Position numbers and translations under genes: made by a program | Shown: one piece after another, positions 22,134 to 22,358 of the stretch | How the letters are laid out: each line of letters opens with the position of its first letter | Position numbering within the stretch: the first letter of the stretch is position 1 | Notes under the pieces: model-generated | Seen by the model: the letters and a program-made list of their open reading frames with translations, nothing else | Databases searched by the model: none | Told to the model about the DNA's origin: nothing | Origin: Lysobacterales bacterium | GTDB lineage: Bacteria > Pseudomonadota > Gammaproteobacteria > Xanthomonadales > SZUA-36 | Length of the DNA: 22,358 nucleotides | Assembly (NCBI GenBank): GCA_026196445.1 | Contig: JAPHTE010000267.1 | Location: forward strand, 1-22,358 | Reading direction: 5' to 3'

Positions 22134-22358
22134 TCAGAGTTCGTCCATCATTTTCTGGGCTTCGGCCTTCTGTGCCGCGTCACCACTTTTCAGGACATCC
22201 TCGAGCATTGAACGCGATGCTTCCTTGTCACCCAGCGACAGGTAGGCCCGCGCCAGGTCCAGCTTGATTTCCGGATCGTCTTCCTCAGCATCACTTTCAT
22301 CAGATTCGGTTTCTTGCGCTTCAGGTTCCTCTGCTTCAGGTTCCTCTGCTTCAGGTTC
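22134..22358 (-). CDS. fimV: FimV C-terminal domain (5' partial)
   Basis: The last 74 codons run to a TGA at 22136-22134. The N-terminal half of the visible part is an acidic, repetitive segment (EPEAE repeats, then ETESDESDAEEDD). The C-terminal half, IKLDLARAYLSLGDKEASRS and MLEDVLKSGD ending KMMDEL, is the conserved FimV C-terminal TPR-like domain. Known role: FimV is an inner-membrane, peptidoglycan-binding polar hub for type IV pili and chemotaxis proteins; this domain is cytoplasmic. The LysM domain and membrane helix lie outside the window. Location upstream of truA is canonical. Confidence 0.9.
   Translation of the reverse strand, partial: EPEAEEPEAEEPEAQETESDESDAEEDDPEIKLDLARAYLSLGDKEASRSMLEDVLKSGDAAQKAEAQKMMDEL
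22318..22358. repeat. 15-bp tandem repeat in fimV
   Basis: The 15-bp unit coding for EPEAE (GAACCTGAAGCAGAG on the minus strand) is present twice exactly (22329-22358) and once partly (22318-22328), and is cut by the window edge. It lies in the acidic linker of FimV, which is variable in length across species. Confidence 0.85.

Overview
The window is a stretch of gammaproteobacterial chromosome of moderately high G+C. Almost every gene lies on the minus strand in tight, often overlapping order. The gene order fimV-truA-trpF-(trpB-trpA)-accD-folC-dedD-cvpA-purF, then serC-pheA-aroA-cmk-rpsA-ihfB, followed by a WbpL-like/WbpM-like pair, resembles Pseudomonas and purple-sulfur-type Gammaproteobacteria rather than Enterobacterales. 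I cannot name a genus from sequence alone.

Read in the direction of transcription (from high to low coordinates): the C-terminus of FimV (22358-22134); a coupled block truA-trpF-trpB-trpA (22055-18613); a ~290-bp non-coding segment holding a MITE-like palindromic element (18325-18593) that runs to within 3 bp of the accD start codon; accD-folC-dedD-cvpA-purF (18321-13035); serC-pheA-aroA-cmk (12953-8718); rpsA with its own promoter, structured leader and strong intrinsic terminator (8680-6857); ihfB-lapA-lapB (6816-5071); a membrane sugar-phosphate transferase and a WbpM-type dehydratase (5067-2147); a 39-codon remnant that looks like a gutted galU (2102-1983); an esterase; and nfuA (915-334). 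The far left end holds the C-terminus of a plus-strand, probable cytochrome c-like protein. It converges on nfuA across a 262-bp gap.

Functionally the window links aromatic amino acid synthesis (aroA, pheA, trpF, trpB, trpA), serine (serC), fatty acid (accD), folate (folC), purine (purF) and CMP (cmk) metabolism to ribosome and chromosome housekeeping (rpsA, ihfB, truA), envelope assembly (lapAB, dedD, cvpA, fimV) and the start of surface polysaccharide synthesis. The genes themselves are mostly ordinary.

The most interesting signals are between genes: (1) a plus-strand region with nine GGA motifs, several in hairpin loops that match the CsrA/RsmA binding consensus, a candidate CsrA-sequestering RNA; (2) the palindromic element before accD, whose three repeat copies can form mutually exclusive hairpins, one of which would bury the accD start; (3) the galU remnant beside wbpM in what looks like a collapsed O-antigen locus; and (4) a 21-codon ORF that bridges pheA and aroA where other species carry hisC/tyrA.
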